This document shows positions 33,147 through 43,479 of a stretch of DNA of 64,000 nt, piece by piece (positions within the stretch are counted from its first letter, which is position 1; every line of letters starts with the position of its first letter). The notes under the pieces are model-generated. The model was not told where the DNA came from, did no database searches, and saw only the letters and a program-made list of their open reading frames with translations. Both the position numbers and the translations under genes were made by a program. Origin of the DNA: Venturia oleaginea (taxonomy: Eukaryota; Ascomycota; Dothideomycetes; Venturiales; Venturiaceae); NCBI GenBank assembly GCA_013176395.1, contig JABMLP010000006.1:1674001-1738000 (forward strand), given 5' to 3'.

Positions 33147-33941
33147 AATTGGCTTGTTTTGGTTGAAATACTCGGCATGAGGTATCACAGCCAAACTCTG
33201 TGGAGGAACAGACAACTCCCATCATGGAACGGTGAAAAGAGCTGGATAATGCCACGATGGGATGGGCCGGGTCTTTGAAGCTATTCACAACAAGGGATGG
33301 CACTACAAAGCGGAGTTACGAATGTTCCAAGCAGAACATTATCAAGGCATGAGATATGAGAGACGAAGATGACGAGACACGATGAATCACTGCACATTTA
33401 GCACGCTACAGTTTGTGCATCTGAAGCATGGATTGATTGTATGGCGAGCGAGCGACGGGAATGTCGGCTTACCACTTGAATGCATATTTGAAGGTTCACT
33501 TCTCGCACATGCGTTCGTCGCTAGGACGGTAATATATTTTGCTCAAAGCAATGACTTTTGTGTCGAATAATGTGACTAACTGCGGTACCCACAGGTATCG
33601 AGGTTTGTGTGCAACCTTACAGCGTGCCCGATCCTTGACGTCGTTTCTTCGCTTTGAACAAGAGTTGGGGGAATAGACCTAAATTAGGTGGGTAGGCTTT
33701 TGTACGATGTGCCAACATAGTTTGTTGAACCGTGGTTGGGTTCCACGTGAACAATGAAAACCTTCGTCAAAGCGGCCCGACACCGAGATATCTATACTCG
33801 TAACCCACACCTCATCCCAAGGTCACTTCCTTTTCAGAGCTCCTGTACTTGCGATCCTTTCTACACCTTAATATCATCGGAAACGGTGTCGATCGACAAA
33901 ATCTGGGCTACACAACGATTGCACACTTCGTATCATCAACC
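33147..33941. other. intergenic, no convincing gene
   Basis: The 3' region of the 666-aa gene and the upstream region of the broken F-box-like gene. A 62-codon ORF at 33382-33570 has no support. Confidence 0.4.
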
Positions 33942-34896
33942 ATGGACGCCATCACTACCTCCATGGCGACCCTCTCGTTAAAAGAGGATTCAGACAAATC
34001 CAATCTGACCTCTATCATGGCCGCAACTCCACCAACAAAGAAAACCATCCTAGACCTCCCGAACGAATTGTGCGACATAATTTGCCGCGAATCCTGCTCG
34101 AGCTCGTCGGAAACGAAGGGGCGTGTGCTGAGAAGGAGGAGTCTCTCGAAGAGCATATCAAGTGTTTCAATGGGAGATTTGATACGCTTACGAGCGTTCC
34201 CGGGTTCACGGCTTCCAACATCTACGCGAAGAGCAAGGTTTTGCCGTTGCCTACGCAATTCTGGTGGTGGGCGGGGCCTTCTATATGCTATATACACGAT
34301 GACGGTCGGATCCATATTGATCACAATAAAATTCAGATCCGTGTTGGACACGTCCTTGTAGATGTCGAGTCGGACATGCTCGTGGCCGAAGAGGAAGGCG
34401 GCGACAGCTGCGGCGAACTCGACAGTTTATATCCCGCCTCCAAGAAAGCTTTTCAAGTTGTCATTGAGCACCAGGTTGTCATTGAGCACCAGTCAAATCC
34501 ACGAAAAAACCACAAGCGAAAGAAAAAAACAAAAGACGAAATTCAAATCTTCGCAGCGTGTTCCCGCTAGAACAAATTCTTCTACCGGTATGGGAGTCTA
34601 GCATCGTCTATCGGCAGATGAACCGGTTTCAACAGCTCAAGTTCGTCCTCCTTGTTCGTCATGAGGTGCCGAAGGGATTGCTGAAGGGCTACATGGAAAG
34701 AACTCCAGATATGATGCGGACGGTGGTTGAGGGGTGTAATCACACTGATGTCCCGGGATGTGCGTAGGAGGGGATTGAGGTTGAGATTAAGTGGGTTGGG
34801 GAGGTGCAGAAGGTGAGGCTTGAGAAAGGGAAGGTTGAGGAGTGTCGGGTGTGTCCGGAGATTGGGGCGAAGACTCAGCGGTGGGTTGTCAAGTGA
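33942..34896 (+). pseudogene. F-box-like hypothetical gene, frameshifted
   Basis: The ATG at 33942 opens MDAITTSMATLSLKEDS and reaches an F-box-like start (ILDLPNELCDIICR). The plausible continuation RILLELVGNEGACAEKEES is in a different frame, with no GT-AG intron between. That frame runs to about 34440, where a 21-bp direct duplication (gttgtcattgagcaccag repeated) appears, and stops at 34570. A third frame then carries WESSIVYRQMNRFQQLKFVL to a TAG at 34765, with coding-like sequence beyond (KWVGEVQKVRLEKGK) to 34896. Two frame changes and a stop make a decayed gene the simplest reading; unrecognised introns are the alternative. Confidence 0.55.
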
Positions 34897-35288
34897 GCTT
34901 GTTTTGATGTTAATGTTGGGTTGGGTTGGCTATTGTGGAGCTCGTGTTATCGCGTAGGGTGCGTTGTTGAATGTTTGGTTGACTTTTGGAGGAGAATTGG
35001 AGGAGTGATTAGATGGACTAGAAAATGGTGAAGAAAAAAAGTGTTCTTTGCGCGAGTACGGACAGCCTCGGAGAGCAGTAGGATTGGGATGGTTTGTAGT
35101 TACGGGCGGTTGTAGCATTATAAATACCTCGAAGCTTAAGTTGATGCACCATAGGCGAATGGCCTTTTGGACCGCGTGTTCAGGTGCTGCTTAAGGAATC
35201 TATCTAGCAAAGATTTGACATCGGAATATGGGGTTGGTCTTGAGTATTTTCGTTGATGATTTCTATGGTCGGATCTCCCTGCCTTGCC
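34897..35288. other. intergenic, left flank of the pogo remnant
   Basis: No gene or clear terminal repeat was found here. Confidence 0.4.
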
Positions 35289-35567
35289 CTTCGAGACGCA
35301 ATTGAGGCAGTTACAAAGCGTAAGAGTCGCAAAAGGAGATATATAAGGACTGAGCAGACCTTGACAGCTGGTTAAGTAACTGACTTAGTTACTATAAGGG
35401 AGGGTGGTAATCGTAACGATGGTGTGAAGCCTGCGAAGAGGGTACGTGGAGAGAGGCACTGCGGCCGTTGCGGCGAGACTGGGCATAACTGTCAAGGTCT
35501 GCTCAGTCCGTATATATCTCCTTTTGCGACTCTTACGCTTTGTAACTGCCTCAATTGCGTCTCGAAG
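35289..35567. repeat. 78-bp inverted repeat inside the pogo remnant
   Basis: 35289-35366 and 35490-35567 are reverse complements with one mismatch, separated by 123 nt. Both arms encode the same transposase C-terminal segment (EAVTKRKSRKRRYI). Confidence 0.92.
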
Positions 35568-36218
35568 GCGCGCTGTTTCTTCGCGCATCAACACCATTTC
35601 ATGTGCTATCTGCTGCGCGCCTTTACTCAACTGCCTGACCTGCTCATCAATAGAACTTGCAGAGGATCCTGGGCGCTTAGACGATATCTTGCCTATTAAG
35701 AAGCCAGATTCATCAAAATTGTAGGTATCCTCGTCTATGATACCGTACTCTGCCTTTATCCTCTGAACAAGTGTGAACCAGGGTATAATAACCGCCGGGT
35801 CTTTGCAGGCAGCTCGCTGGCGATCGTATGGACAGCTCCATCGGGTGGTAAGCTCTGGCGTACGCTTTACCAAGTTGTTAACCCAGTTCTTGCCAACAGG
35901 CTTCCCACCTCGCTGTCTTAGTAGTTTATTAGCCATATCTTGTACGTAGGCCTTCGACGGCGGTAGGCCGCGTAAGCTTTCGTTAAGAATACGCTTTATA
36001 ACCACCTCCTCTTCTAGCTTTGTCAATCGCTTGGAGTTCGGCTCGCATTCGCGTCGAAGGCGCTGTCCGGCGCGTCGGCGTTGTACTGTTGTTCGAGGTA
36101 CGCTATATATTACTGCAGCGCGTCTTTCGCTTTGGATTTGCTTTGAATTGATATCTGAGATAGCAAGGAGTATATCTCCTTCTTTATAGATCTTCTGCTT
36201 TTCGTGTTGTTGAGGCAT
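35289..36218 (-). mobile_element. internally deleted pogo/Fot-type transposon with an inverted 3' duplication
   Basis: A minus-strand ORF (36218-35385) has the tripartite start of a pogo-family transposase: an HTH_psq-like region, a CENP-B-type DNA-binding part (LRGLPPSKAYVQDMANKLL, KPVGKNWVNNLVKRTPEL) and the first catalytic Asp in YNFDESGFLIGKI. It then jumps straight to the C-terminal helix (SSIDEQVRQLSKGAQQIAHE), so the second and third catalytic residues are deleted. On the plus strand, 35289-35375 repeats the C-terminal codons and 35451-35495 encodes a CGRCGETGHNC zinc knuckle. The remnant is thus two 3' ends facing each other. It cannot encode an active transposase. Confidence 0.8.
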
Positions 36219-37189
36219 TACGCGACGTTGTTACGAAGGCGCTTGGGTGGCCCACTCGCTTGTGAAGTACGTTACCGTACTATATAAATACCTCCTGTCA
36301 CGGCTAGTAGTAACTAATGAAAGGCGTGAACAGCAATCAGGTATGGACTAAATGTGATAGTGAACTACAGGTAGCTATGTAAATGGGGGCTGGGGGCATG
36401 GCCTACTTATAGGTCTTGCTGTGGCTCGTGTACTGTGGTGCCTTGTTAGGTGCTTGAACACTGTGGTTGTTCCAGTAGCCTAGCAAGCCGTCACACCTCT
36501 CTACTATACGATTGTACTACTCCAATGACTATTAATCCATTCTACTTCTTTACTTAGGTATAACTCTCTACAGAGTGGTAAGTACTACTAAACCTGAAAA
36601 TTAAGTATACTACCTAACTAGTACAATACAGTCCGCCTAATTAAGGTATGGCTCTTAACTATTAAAAAGTAACATAGAGACTGTCACGGAGTGACACTGA
36701 GAGTGTTACCATGAACTGGTATACACGTGATTCTAGCGCACAAACCGAGGAATCCCTTACCTGCCTCGCGATTCCTCCACTGTGCTTAGATTCTTCACGC
36801 AATGTCTTGACTCTTAGAAAGATAATACCAATGACTTCTATCACGCTCGCTGATAGCTAGTACGGCCGAACACTTGTCAACGTGCTTTGCGACTACTTCT
36901 ATCGCTTCCGTGACAGAGACTTTGACAAGCTACCTAAATTTTAATGGGAGAATCTCGAATAAATCTTTAGATTATAGATTATAGAAAGGGCTTGAGAAGA
37001 GGGGATAGACTTTCCGGAATAGAGCTTTGGGAGGAATATTTGGAGGGAGGAATATTTGGAGGGAGGAATAATGAGTTAGAAGTTAGAAGCGTAATTATTG
37101 ATTTGGGTTTACCTAGCTGAATTTGAGTGATTGATTGATGCGGTGTTCTAGGGTCTAGAGGTTGGAGGCTAGCTAATATCTCTCTCTCT
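36219..37189. other. AT-rich intergenic stretch
   Basis: From about 36480 the sequence is AT-rich with no gene. A 16-bp unit (ggaggaatatttggag) repeats about 2.5 times near 37030-37070. Such composition may reflect repeat-induced mutation, but no recognisable repeat was found to test it. Confidence 0.45.
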
Positions 37190-37905
37190 TGTACTTGTGC
37201 TTGTGCTTGTACTTTGTGCTTGTACTTTGTGCTTGTACTTTGTGCTTGTACTTTGTGCTTGTACTTTGTGCTTGTACTTTGTGCTTGTACTTTGTGCTTG
37301 TACTTTGTGCTTGTACTTTGTGCTTGTACTTTGTGCTTGTACTTTGTGCTTGTACTTTGTGCTTGTACTTTGTGCTTGTACTTTGTGCTTGTACTTTGTG
37401 CTTGTACTTTGTGCTTGTACTTTGTGCTTGTACTTTGTGCTTGTACTTTGTGCTTGTACTTTGTGCTTGTACTTTGTGCTTGTACTTTGTGCTTGTACTT
37501 TGTGCTTGTACTTTGTGCTTGTACTTTGTGCTTGTACTTTGTGCTTGTACTTTGTGCTTGTACTTTGTGCTTGTACTTTGTGCTTGTACTTTGTGCTTGT
37601 ACTTTGTGCTTGTACTTTGTGCTTGTACTTTGTGCTTGTACTTTGTGCTTGTACTTTGTGCTTGTACTTTGTGCTTGTACTTTGTGCTTGTACTTTGTGC
37701 TTGTACTTTGTGCTTGTACTTTGTGCTTGTACTTTGTGCTTGTACTTTGTGCTTGTACTTTGTGCTTGTACTTTGTGCTTGTACTTTGTGCTTGTACTTT
37801 GTGCTTGTACTTTGTGCTTGTACTTTTGCTTGTACTTTGTGCTTGTACTTTGTGCTTGTACTTTGTGCTTGTACTTTGTGCTTATACTTTGTGCTTGTAA
37901 GATTA
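37190..37905. repeat. 13-bp minisatellite, about 53 copies
   Basis: The unit TTTGTGCTTGTAC repeats almost perfectly from about 37204 to 37826. One shortened unit follows (gtacttttgcttgtac), then more units to about 37897 with one cttata variant. Because 13 is not a multiple of 3 and the unit has no stop, all three forward frames and one reverse frame stay open over more than 200 codons. The long ORFs here are artefacts of that property. Confidence 0.97.
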
Positions 37906-40900
37906 CTTATGCTTGTGCTGTACTTTCGGACTTTTCTCCGCCCCACCCACCATCCAACTTCACTCTCCCCAGTCCCCGCTGGAAGTACCAGAACTCCCTC
38001 GCTTCAAGCGGTCGAACAGGATAGGACAAGAAATAGATGGATAATCCCACTCATCGCATCAACGTACCGAAACACCTGCCTACCCATCCCGCTAGTACTT
38101 AAACCGCAACTTGAGACGGTCAGTAGTCCGATGCAAATGAACGATTTTGAAAATCCCAGGCGCCAGGTCGAGGTTTTCACAAGTCATGGGATAGGATGGG
38201 ATGGGTGTAAGGGCTAACAGAACAGGGCTTTTCGCGAGGCGCTCTTATGTATCTGCAGCTACACTGCTGCATGTTTGCGAAACGGGGTTAAGGGTGTGGA
38301 TTCTGTTTCGCGGAGGTAAGATAGTTGAGGTGTGGGTTGGTTGGGTTGGATTGGTGATAGGGAGGTCTGGCTGGCTATTCTACCTGACTTGGGCTCTGCG
38401 CTATTGATTTTCTGCAAATATGCCTGGGAAGTGTTTGAGACTTCATACCATATCAACGATACCGATGCCTCCAATTTCCTTTGTGCCCTCTCAGTCCTTA
38501 ATTTTGTTTCTTTCCCCGCAACCCTCCCCCTAGAAAATTGACAAACAAAAAGCCCTATCAAATGAACCAAATCTCCCCCACAACAAACAAATCTCCCACC
38601 CCATCCCAATCTCATCACACAGACAACGAACTATTTTAATCTCCGACGACAAAGTGAAAGGACAACCAAAGGGCACGGTACTGAAACGCTCTATTCAAAA
38701 ATAGAAGCTACACAGTACCATCTCGCTTCATCTTCGCCAGGAGCCCTGCTTCTAAATACGAACCCAGTCAAGCTACTACCTCAATGCCTGTTCATGTCCC
38801 TATCCCTGTAACTCGGCCCGCAGGCGGAGAGCTGTGGAGTCAGCGGTGATCGAAACGTGTCTTGAAGCCTGATAAGGAAGTGGGTGTGTTCGTCACCTAT
38901 CCTTGTCTACACATCTTGTTAATCCTTAATATGTGGATGAATGAGATTCAAGTTAACGCCGTACAAGGCTCTAGCGCGGCACAGTACTCCATAATTGCAG
39001 GTTGCAGACTCTAGTTGAAATGCAAGTTCTTCAGCGATTGAGACGAAGATGATGTGAGTATGCGATCGCCGGTGTTCTGCACGCTTTCGTTTGTCCTAGG
39101 TGTGCGTGCAGACGATTAGTTGGATGGGTGTCGAATGGGTTTGGTATACTCACCATCCATCTCTAGGCTCCGGAATTCGATTTGTCTAACACCCTGCCTA
39201 CAGTATTCCTTTTCGCTGAATCTGGGTCAATCATGGTGAATTGAAAGGATCTCCAACACCTCGAAACAATATCAAAACATTACCATGAGGTTGGTTTGCA
39301 TCCATCATCCATGTGCCAACTGCAACAAGGTGACAGTATCCATGAGCCAGCCTTGGAGATGTTACCACAAGGTATCCGTAGGCGTTCATCTATTCATTAT
39401 CCATGTTCGGCGGCCCGCATAATTATGGACCTTGTGTTCATCTCCCTGTGTCCAAGGCTGCGACGGGAGATGGCACAGCAAAGGTGGATGCAGCCATGCT
39501 TTTCCAAGCTTCCAGGCCAAAATCCGATTACCGTCCGCAGAGGCGTGTGAGAACAAGATCGAGATTGACCTCTGTGGAGCTCGACGGCTTTCTCTGCGCC
39601 ATCTTTATCTTTTCGAATGCAATGTGTATGCACGTTCGCGTAAGAAAGATTGCACTTGCCATTGCTAGGTCGCGGCCATTTCAATTCTTGCAGTCCTTGT
39701 TTTCTCGAAAAATCAACGATGGAATGCCAGGTTTTGAAACAGCAAGATCGAGAAATTTCCGAGAGTATCATCGTAAGATCCGTTATCCGTCAACCATGTG
39801 AGGAAAGGTTGATAAGCTAATGAACCTTGCGTTCATCCGCCTTGAGACTTCTGAAGCCTACAAAGTGTTCCTCCTCCAAGTTAGCGACCCGCAATTCGTC
39901 AGACCTCGTCGAGATGGTGGACCTTGGGCTTATCTTGCCATGCAAGTTTGAGGTGTCTGCAGAAAGCGAGAGAGAGAGAGGCGCAGCAATGAACGCTTGC
40001 AGGAGAGATTGAACCGACTTTTGTCCACTGATCGGAGCATACATTCTAGGTAGGAATGTGGAGAGCAACGATTTGCGGTGAGACTTTCCATGTGGCCCTC
40101 TGACTTTGGGAAATGAAGACAGCTGTTGATGGTTCGCAATAAACAAATCTTATGACCGGAGGCCTGTGTGAAGGTGTGCAGGAGGATATCGGACACCTTC
40201 CGAAACAGAGAGCAATAGCAAAATTCGCTACAGGATCTCCGCAGGTACCAGGGCCTGCCTGACAACAGTGTGAAGCGAAATCCACGACAAACCTTCCGAA
40301 TTGTTGAGAAAAGGGTTTCGAAAGTCTCAACGTTGGATTCTTTTTTCCTTCGTCTAGAATGGCATTCTGTGACCAGCTCGGCAACCTTTGCGATCAATTT
40401 TCAGCCTCTCAGCTGTCTTCCATCTGCTACCTTGCCAACTTTTCCTCGCCAAAATGGCCGACACCAGACACTCCGAAACAATGATGAAGGTTGAATTCAA
40501 TATCTTCTCAGTGTCCTGACAGGTTTCTAAACGGCTCGAAAGTAGAGGTTCGTAGGTAACCTCGGAATTGCCGATTATAGACAAGTGCGCAAGGTCACGC
40601 AGCCTGGACTCTGCGAAAAGCCTGCGTCCAGAGACGTCGAGGGTACTTGTCCTACTGCTTGCCATAGAATGGACACAAAGAATTGGATCGTTTTTATTGC
40701 AGCAGTCCGTGAAGATGAATGTATGAGTGATCCCATGGAATCAATCTAAATCGAAGGTCCAGTCGTTTATTGGACGTTCGAGGCAGAATTCTCAAGAGTA
40801 GGTTGAGTGCAGCATAGTACCATGGCCACGAACTCGTTGACAAAATCTAGACCATTCCAGAACCTCGTGCATGGGCCCGCCGACACTCCCCAGCCGAATC

Positions 40901-41908
40901 GAAGCCCGCCGTGAGCTGTCTCTCGTGCTAGAGTTCGTTGAACCGCTGCAGGTAGCCGTGGTTACACGGTTATTGATTTTGAAATTAAGTTTATAACGGT
41001 TGTTAGTGTTGGGTGGCGCCGTGGGCGGGTGGAGAAACAGGATTTTGAGGGTTCGACAGCGGTCTTCTGGTTACGGTACTCCAGAGGTAAAAGGTTCAAG
41101 ATTCGCATTCTGCATGGGCGAGGTCTAGAATTCCACCACGGTTGCAGACGCCGCAGTGCGCTTCAACAAGTTAAGAGGTCGGGGGCCGAGGTTAGTGAGT
41201 GATCAGGCCCGGGCGTAAACGGTTCGCCGTCGTTGTCAAAGTTGAACTGATGCATGAATGAATTCTACCGAATGCTTCTTGCACCGTCTGAAAGTCATCC
41301 AATATTTTTGAATTTCGGAAGATTTCGGGGCGATTTTCATGGCCCGTTATCTCATAAATCAGACGTCCCGCTTTCGTGGTTGCTTCCTTTTCGATGGGGG
41401 GTGGCTGAGCTAGTTTTTAACCAATCATATCCCCTCTAGCCACACGCAACCACCGGGCGGAGCCTGTACGAAGTCGGCTGCACAGCCACAGGATAAACGG
41501 ATGGTCTGATTTATGAAATAAATGGCCCGACAGTCGATCCCACAGCCACAGGCGGAAAGCAACCAGGAAGGGTATGCAGGTCGAGGGCCTAGATGTGTCT
41601 CGACGGGAAGAGCCGAAGCTACTGAAGGGTCGAAAATCGACATCCCCTCACACCCCTCCAGAGTCGTTCAGGCATCTTTGGCTGCAGACCCAATTTTGGA
41701 TTTGGACCAGGTCCAGGGCCCGTAGCGAAGCGAGTTTAATCCTGAACGTTGCAGCCTGCAAGCCAGAGTTGGGCCCAGCAGTAATGTGGAGTCGGCAGTG
41801 TATCATTCTGTGTTTGGAGGGTTTGATTTGAAGGCGGCTCCGGAATAGTTAGAGTAGGAAGGAGTGAGCTGGCAGTCGTGAATGGGCTCGCTCTGGTGTT
41901 CCCAGCAA

Positions 41909-42015
41909 AGGTGACCTGGAGGGAGAGGTGAGACAGGCCACCTGGAGGGAGAGATGAGACGGATGACTTGTCGAGATGAGCCAGATGACTTGTCGAGATG
42001 AGACAGGTGACCTGG
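41909..42015. repeat. imperfect tandem repeats
   Basis: Interleaved copies of acctggagggagag(a/g)tgagac and gatgacttgtcgagatgag. No coding frame is supported. Confidence 0.8.
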
Positions 42016-42469
42016 AGGATGAGAAATGAAGAGATAGAGTTGGGGACGAGGGGATGCTTCGTCCTCGCTGGGATCTGCTTACGCCATCCGGCGTCGTACC
42101 GACTCGTACATGGAGTCGTAAGGTATTCATCCGGATGTGGCCTTGAGTGGCCTGATGATGAGAAGGTTTGCGAGGGAATGTCCAATTGCAGGGCAGACAT
42201 GTGAGGCAGCACTGTGCATGTTTCGGCGCCTTGCCTGATTCAGTCTAGCCCAGGTTCTGGAAGTCGATTGCCTGGACATGTCCAGATCATGGCTGGAAAT
42301 CCGCTAAGAGATTGGCAGCCGTTGCAATCAGGGCCGCGAAGTCACTTGCACTTGCTCATGCTAGGATGGCGGATGGCGGATGCCCCTGGCGCCATCGAAA
42401 CGTCCAGGTCCCCAGAGCCGGACACAACGACGCTCCCTCTTCACTGGCTGTCTTGGGGCTCCCTACTGA

Positions 42470-42570
42470 AGCCCTAGTCTCCCTACTGAGGCCCTAGACT
42501 GACGCCCTAGTATTACTACCACAGAACTGACGCCCTAGTCTGCCTACTGAGTCCCTAGCAGCTAGCAGCT
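42470..42570. repeat. imperfect tandem repeats (CCCTAGTCTNCCTACTGAG type)
   Basis: Four to five partial copies of a unit of about 20 bp built on gccctag and ctactgag, followed by cagctag repeated three times. Confidence 0.75.
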
Positions 42571-43029
42571 AGCAGTCAGTCCGGCACAGCTGTGCTTGTG
42601 CGACGCCCAAACAACGCCCAGCTGCATGGCATGCTCGGCCCTTATCCTTTGCGTCTGCTTCTGCTGGCAGGGCCCACGAGCGCCGTTTGCGTTCATGGCC
42701 TGTTTGCTGAGCCCCTTCAAATCACTGCAAAGCAGTAGCAATCTGACTCAACCGACTGCTAACCACGCGTAAATCCGAAGCATCCGTTCGGCTTTTGTGC
42801 GGTGCCAGCCTATCGGGCTTGGCCTGTCCATTGCTCCATTCCGCATGGACCCAGGAATCCGTTTTGAGCCTTGTATGAGCTGCCTGTATTCGTGAGATTA
42901 TATACGTGTGCTGATCCCACTCACAAATCCTGCCCAAATTCCAAACGTGCCCCAAAATTATCCCCTACGCAATCATCCTCACCCCCTGTCCCGGCTGCCG
43001 ATCACCAGGCTCCAACTATTATAACACCA

Positions 43030-43479
43030 ATGTCCCCCGACACCATTTCACCACCTCACCATAATAATAACACAAACACCACTCCACAACAATCCTGCTA
43101 CTTTACATATCAACCTGCTGACCACTGGCCTTCTGAAACACCAATCCACACTCCCAGGCCGTCATCAGACATTCGGCCTGATCCAAGCAACCCACTCATC
43201 GCTGCCCGACCAGTCCAACTGCAACACAATTCACCACCAAACCACATGGACGTATCGAAGCTTATGCAATTCCAAACCGCAGCTGCCCACGGATCCCTCA
43301 ACATGTCCTCGAGATCTTCCTCCTCAGACTCCACCCGCACCTCCTCAGACATGGGCACACCAGTCATCCAAGACAAGAGCTGCTCACGATGCCAAACCAC
43401 GCACGGCTCCTTCATTGCCTACTCGCTCAATTCCTACTACTGCACACGATGTGCCAAGATGACTGGATACACTGGCTGA
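43030..43479 (+). CDS. small protein with C-terminal CxxC...CxxC motif
   Basis: A single exon of 149 residues from the ATG at 43030 (MSPDTISPPHHNNN). The frame is open to 42871, but the earlier residues look like leader sequence. The first 110 residues are low-complexity (Asn, Gln, Pro, Ser). The last 30 carry CSRCQTTHG...YYCTRCAKMTGYTG, two CxxC pairs that probably bind one zinc ion as a zinc ribbon. This tail resembles a group of small uncharacterised fungal proteins. Function unknown; the ribbon suggests a protein or nucleic-acid contact role, which is inference. Confidence 0.75.
   Translation: MSPDTISPPHHNNNTNTTPQQSCYFTYQPADHWPSETPIHTPRPSSDIRPDPSNPLIAARPVQLQHNSPPNHMDVSKLMQFQTAAAHGSLNMSSRSSSSDSTRTSSDMGTPVIQDKSCSRCQTTHGSFIAYSLNSYYCTRCAKMTGYTG

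Larger units (their letters stand above)
37906..43029. other. 5-kb stretch without a convincing gene
   Basis: Both strands were read; ORFs up to 158 codons lack domains. Tandem repeats occur at 41909-42015 (acctggaggga and gatgacttgtcgagatgag units) and at 42470-42560 (ccctagtctccctactgag units, then cagctag triplication). The last few hundred bases are the leader of the gene at 43030. Confidence 0.45.

Noticed and set aside
37173..38217. Long ORFs (228-342 codons) on both strands in the 13-bp repeat
   Set aside because: They follow from a stop-free 13-bp unit and have no start context, domain or non-repeat coding part.
39930..40665. Minus-strand ORFs of 103-155 codons
   Set aside because: No domains, overlapping frames on both strands, no splice logic linking them.
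41736..42212. 158-codon minus-strand ORF over the tandem repeats
   Set aside because: The frame is carried by the repeats and has no other support.
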